NCBI GenBank assembly: GCA_030627155.1
Contig: DAOUSP010000111.1
Span: 1 to 5,096, forward strand
Direction: 5' to 3'
DNA length: 5,096 nucleotides
Source of the DNA: Candidatus Aminicenantota bacterium
Lineage (GTDB): Bacteria; Acidobacteriota; Aminicenantia; Aminicenantales; Aminicenantaceae
Position numbers and translations under genes: made by a program. The notes beneath the pieces were generated by a model. The model made no database searches. It was not told the DNA's origin and saw nothing but the letters and a program-made list of their open reading frames with translations. Positions 4,488 through 5,096 of this stretch are shown one piece after another. Each line of letters begins with the position of its first letter. Within the stretch, counting starts at the first letter, position 1.

Positions 4488-5096
4488 ATGTTTCATAAAA
4501 ATAATCTAATCATATCAACAGGCATTTTTTTCATACTGTTTTTGTATGTTCCTCACATTTTCAGTCAGGATCATGCAAAAATTATCCATTTATCCCGCAT
4601 TGAAAGTCCTCCGAAAATAGACGGTCTTATTGAAGACAGCTGTTGGAAGAATATTCAACCTGTCTCTGGATTTTTCCAGTATGATCCTATCAATGGAGAA
4701 AAGGCCTCGGAAGAAACGTTTGTCTGGGCAGCTTATGACCAAAAAAACATATATTTTGCCTTCCTGTTGAAAGACACTCATCCGGAAAGGATTTGGGCAG
4801 AGCTTACTCCACGCAATGATTACGAGAATAATGATTCGATCACAGTGATCCTGGATACATACAATGATAAGAGGACGAGTATTAGTTTTACCGTAAATCC
4901 AAAAGGAGTCCAAAAAAATTCCATTGAAACAATATGGAAATCCGGTGCCGTTATCCGCAGTGACGGATGGACCGCCGAGATGGCCATTCCTTTCAAATCA
5001 TTAAGATTTTCGTCGAAGGAAAACCAGGCTTGGGGGATAAACTTTGAACGTTATATTCACCGTTTTAATGAAAAAGACTACTGGACGGACGTAGAC
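4488..5096 (+). CDS. Exported CBM9-domain / DUF5916-type probable outer-membrane protein (partial, 3' end off the window)
   Basis: 203 codons are visible from the ATG at 4488, with GAGGAGA about 8 nt upstream. The N-terminus is a signal peptide: K4, a hydrophobic core at about 7-24 (LIISTGIFFILFLYVPHI), and likely cleavage after FS (S26/Q27). A carbohydrate-binding family 9-like domain (PF06452) follows. Its recognisable blocks are PPKIDGLIEDSCWKNI (41-56), ETFVWAAYDQKNIYFAF (76-92), NNDSITVILDTYND (114-127), FTVNPKGVQKN (134-144) and DGWTAEMAIPFKSLRF (159-174). It continues WGINFERYI...DYWTDVD. This order is typical of proteins in which CBM9 precedes a DUF5916 domain, a large C-terminal region predicted to form an outer-membrane beta-barrel; that part lies outside the window. 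The ligand is unknown. The gene diverges from the Fur operon, and the Fur box lies over 330 bp upstream, so co-regulation is not shown. Confidence 0.88.
   Translation, partial: MFHKNNLIISTGIFFILFLYVPHIFSQDHAKIIHLSRIESPPKIDGLIEDSCWKNIQPVSGFFQYDPINGEKASEETFVWAAYDQKNIYFAFLLKDTHPERIWAELTPRNDYENNDSITVILDTYNDKRTSISFTVNPKGVQKNSIETIWKSGAVIRSDGWTAEMAIPFKSLRFSSKENQAWGINFERYIHRFNEKDYWTDVD

Noticed and set aside
4590..4913. 107-codon leftward open frame
   Set aside because: Antisense to the CBM9/DUF5916-type gene, whose signal peptide and domain blocks are unambiguous.

Overview
The window is a stretch of bacterial chromosome of moderate to low GC, with compact gene packing. One leftward operon fills about four fifths of it. 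The start of a rightward gene for an exported, probable outer-membrane protein lies at the right edge. The gene content (ferredoxin-bearing MinD-type ATPase, ApbC/Mrp ATPase, NifX-type cofactor-binding proteins, DUF5320 proteins) suits an anaerobe. The signal peptide plus CBM9/DUF5916-type protein suits a diderm (Gram-negative-type) bacterium. The combination recalls uncultured anaerobic phyla such as Aminicenantes, but that is a guess from family memory, and no taxonomic marker is present.

Leftward operon, in transcription order. A Fur-family regulator (4116-3664) comes first. Its promoter (TTGACA, 17 bp, TATATT) carries a near-consensus Fur box at the expected transcription start, matching 17 of 19 positions of the E. 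coli consensus. Two small DUF5320-type proteins follow (3636-3226 and 3229-2873), rich in Gly/Arg/aromatic residues and ending in charged coils. Next is a single-domain NifX-type protein (2876-2478). A 186-bp gap holds a possible internal promoter and a perfect inverted repeat. After it come a two-domain NifX-type protein (2291-1578), an Mrp/ApbC-type Fe-S carrier ATPase (1578-772) and a MinD-type ATPase with two [4Fe-4S] motifs that runs off the left edge (710-1). Most junctions are tight: 27 bp, 4-bp ATGA overlap, 4-bp ATGA overlap, the 186-bp gap, 1-bp TAATG overlap, then 61 bp.

Inferred joint role: iron-responsive expression of a set that binds, carries or inserts an Fe-S or other metal cluster. 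The NifX-type proteins would be cluster or cofactor binders, and the two deviant-Walker ATPases would be ATP-driven carriers or redox partners. The DUF5320 proteins have no established function. No nif structural genes are visible, so nitrogen fixation should not be assumed.

The 371-bp region between the divergent genes (4117-4487) holds the fur promoter and operator. It also holds a probable decayed C-terminal piece of a HEPN-domain (COG1895-like) protein. From 4488 to the end runs the 5' part of a secreted CBM9/DUF5916-type protein.

The most curious details are a coiled-coil tail encoded out of frame just beyond the end of the single NifX gene, matching the tails of its two DUF5320 neighbours, and the Fur control of the whole uncharacterised set.
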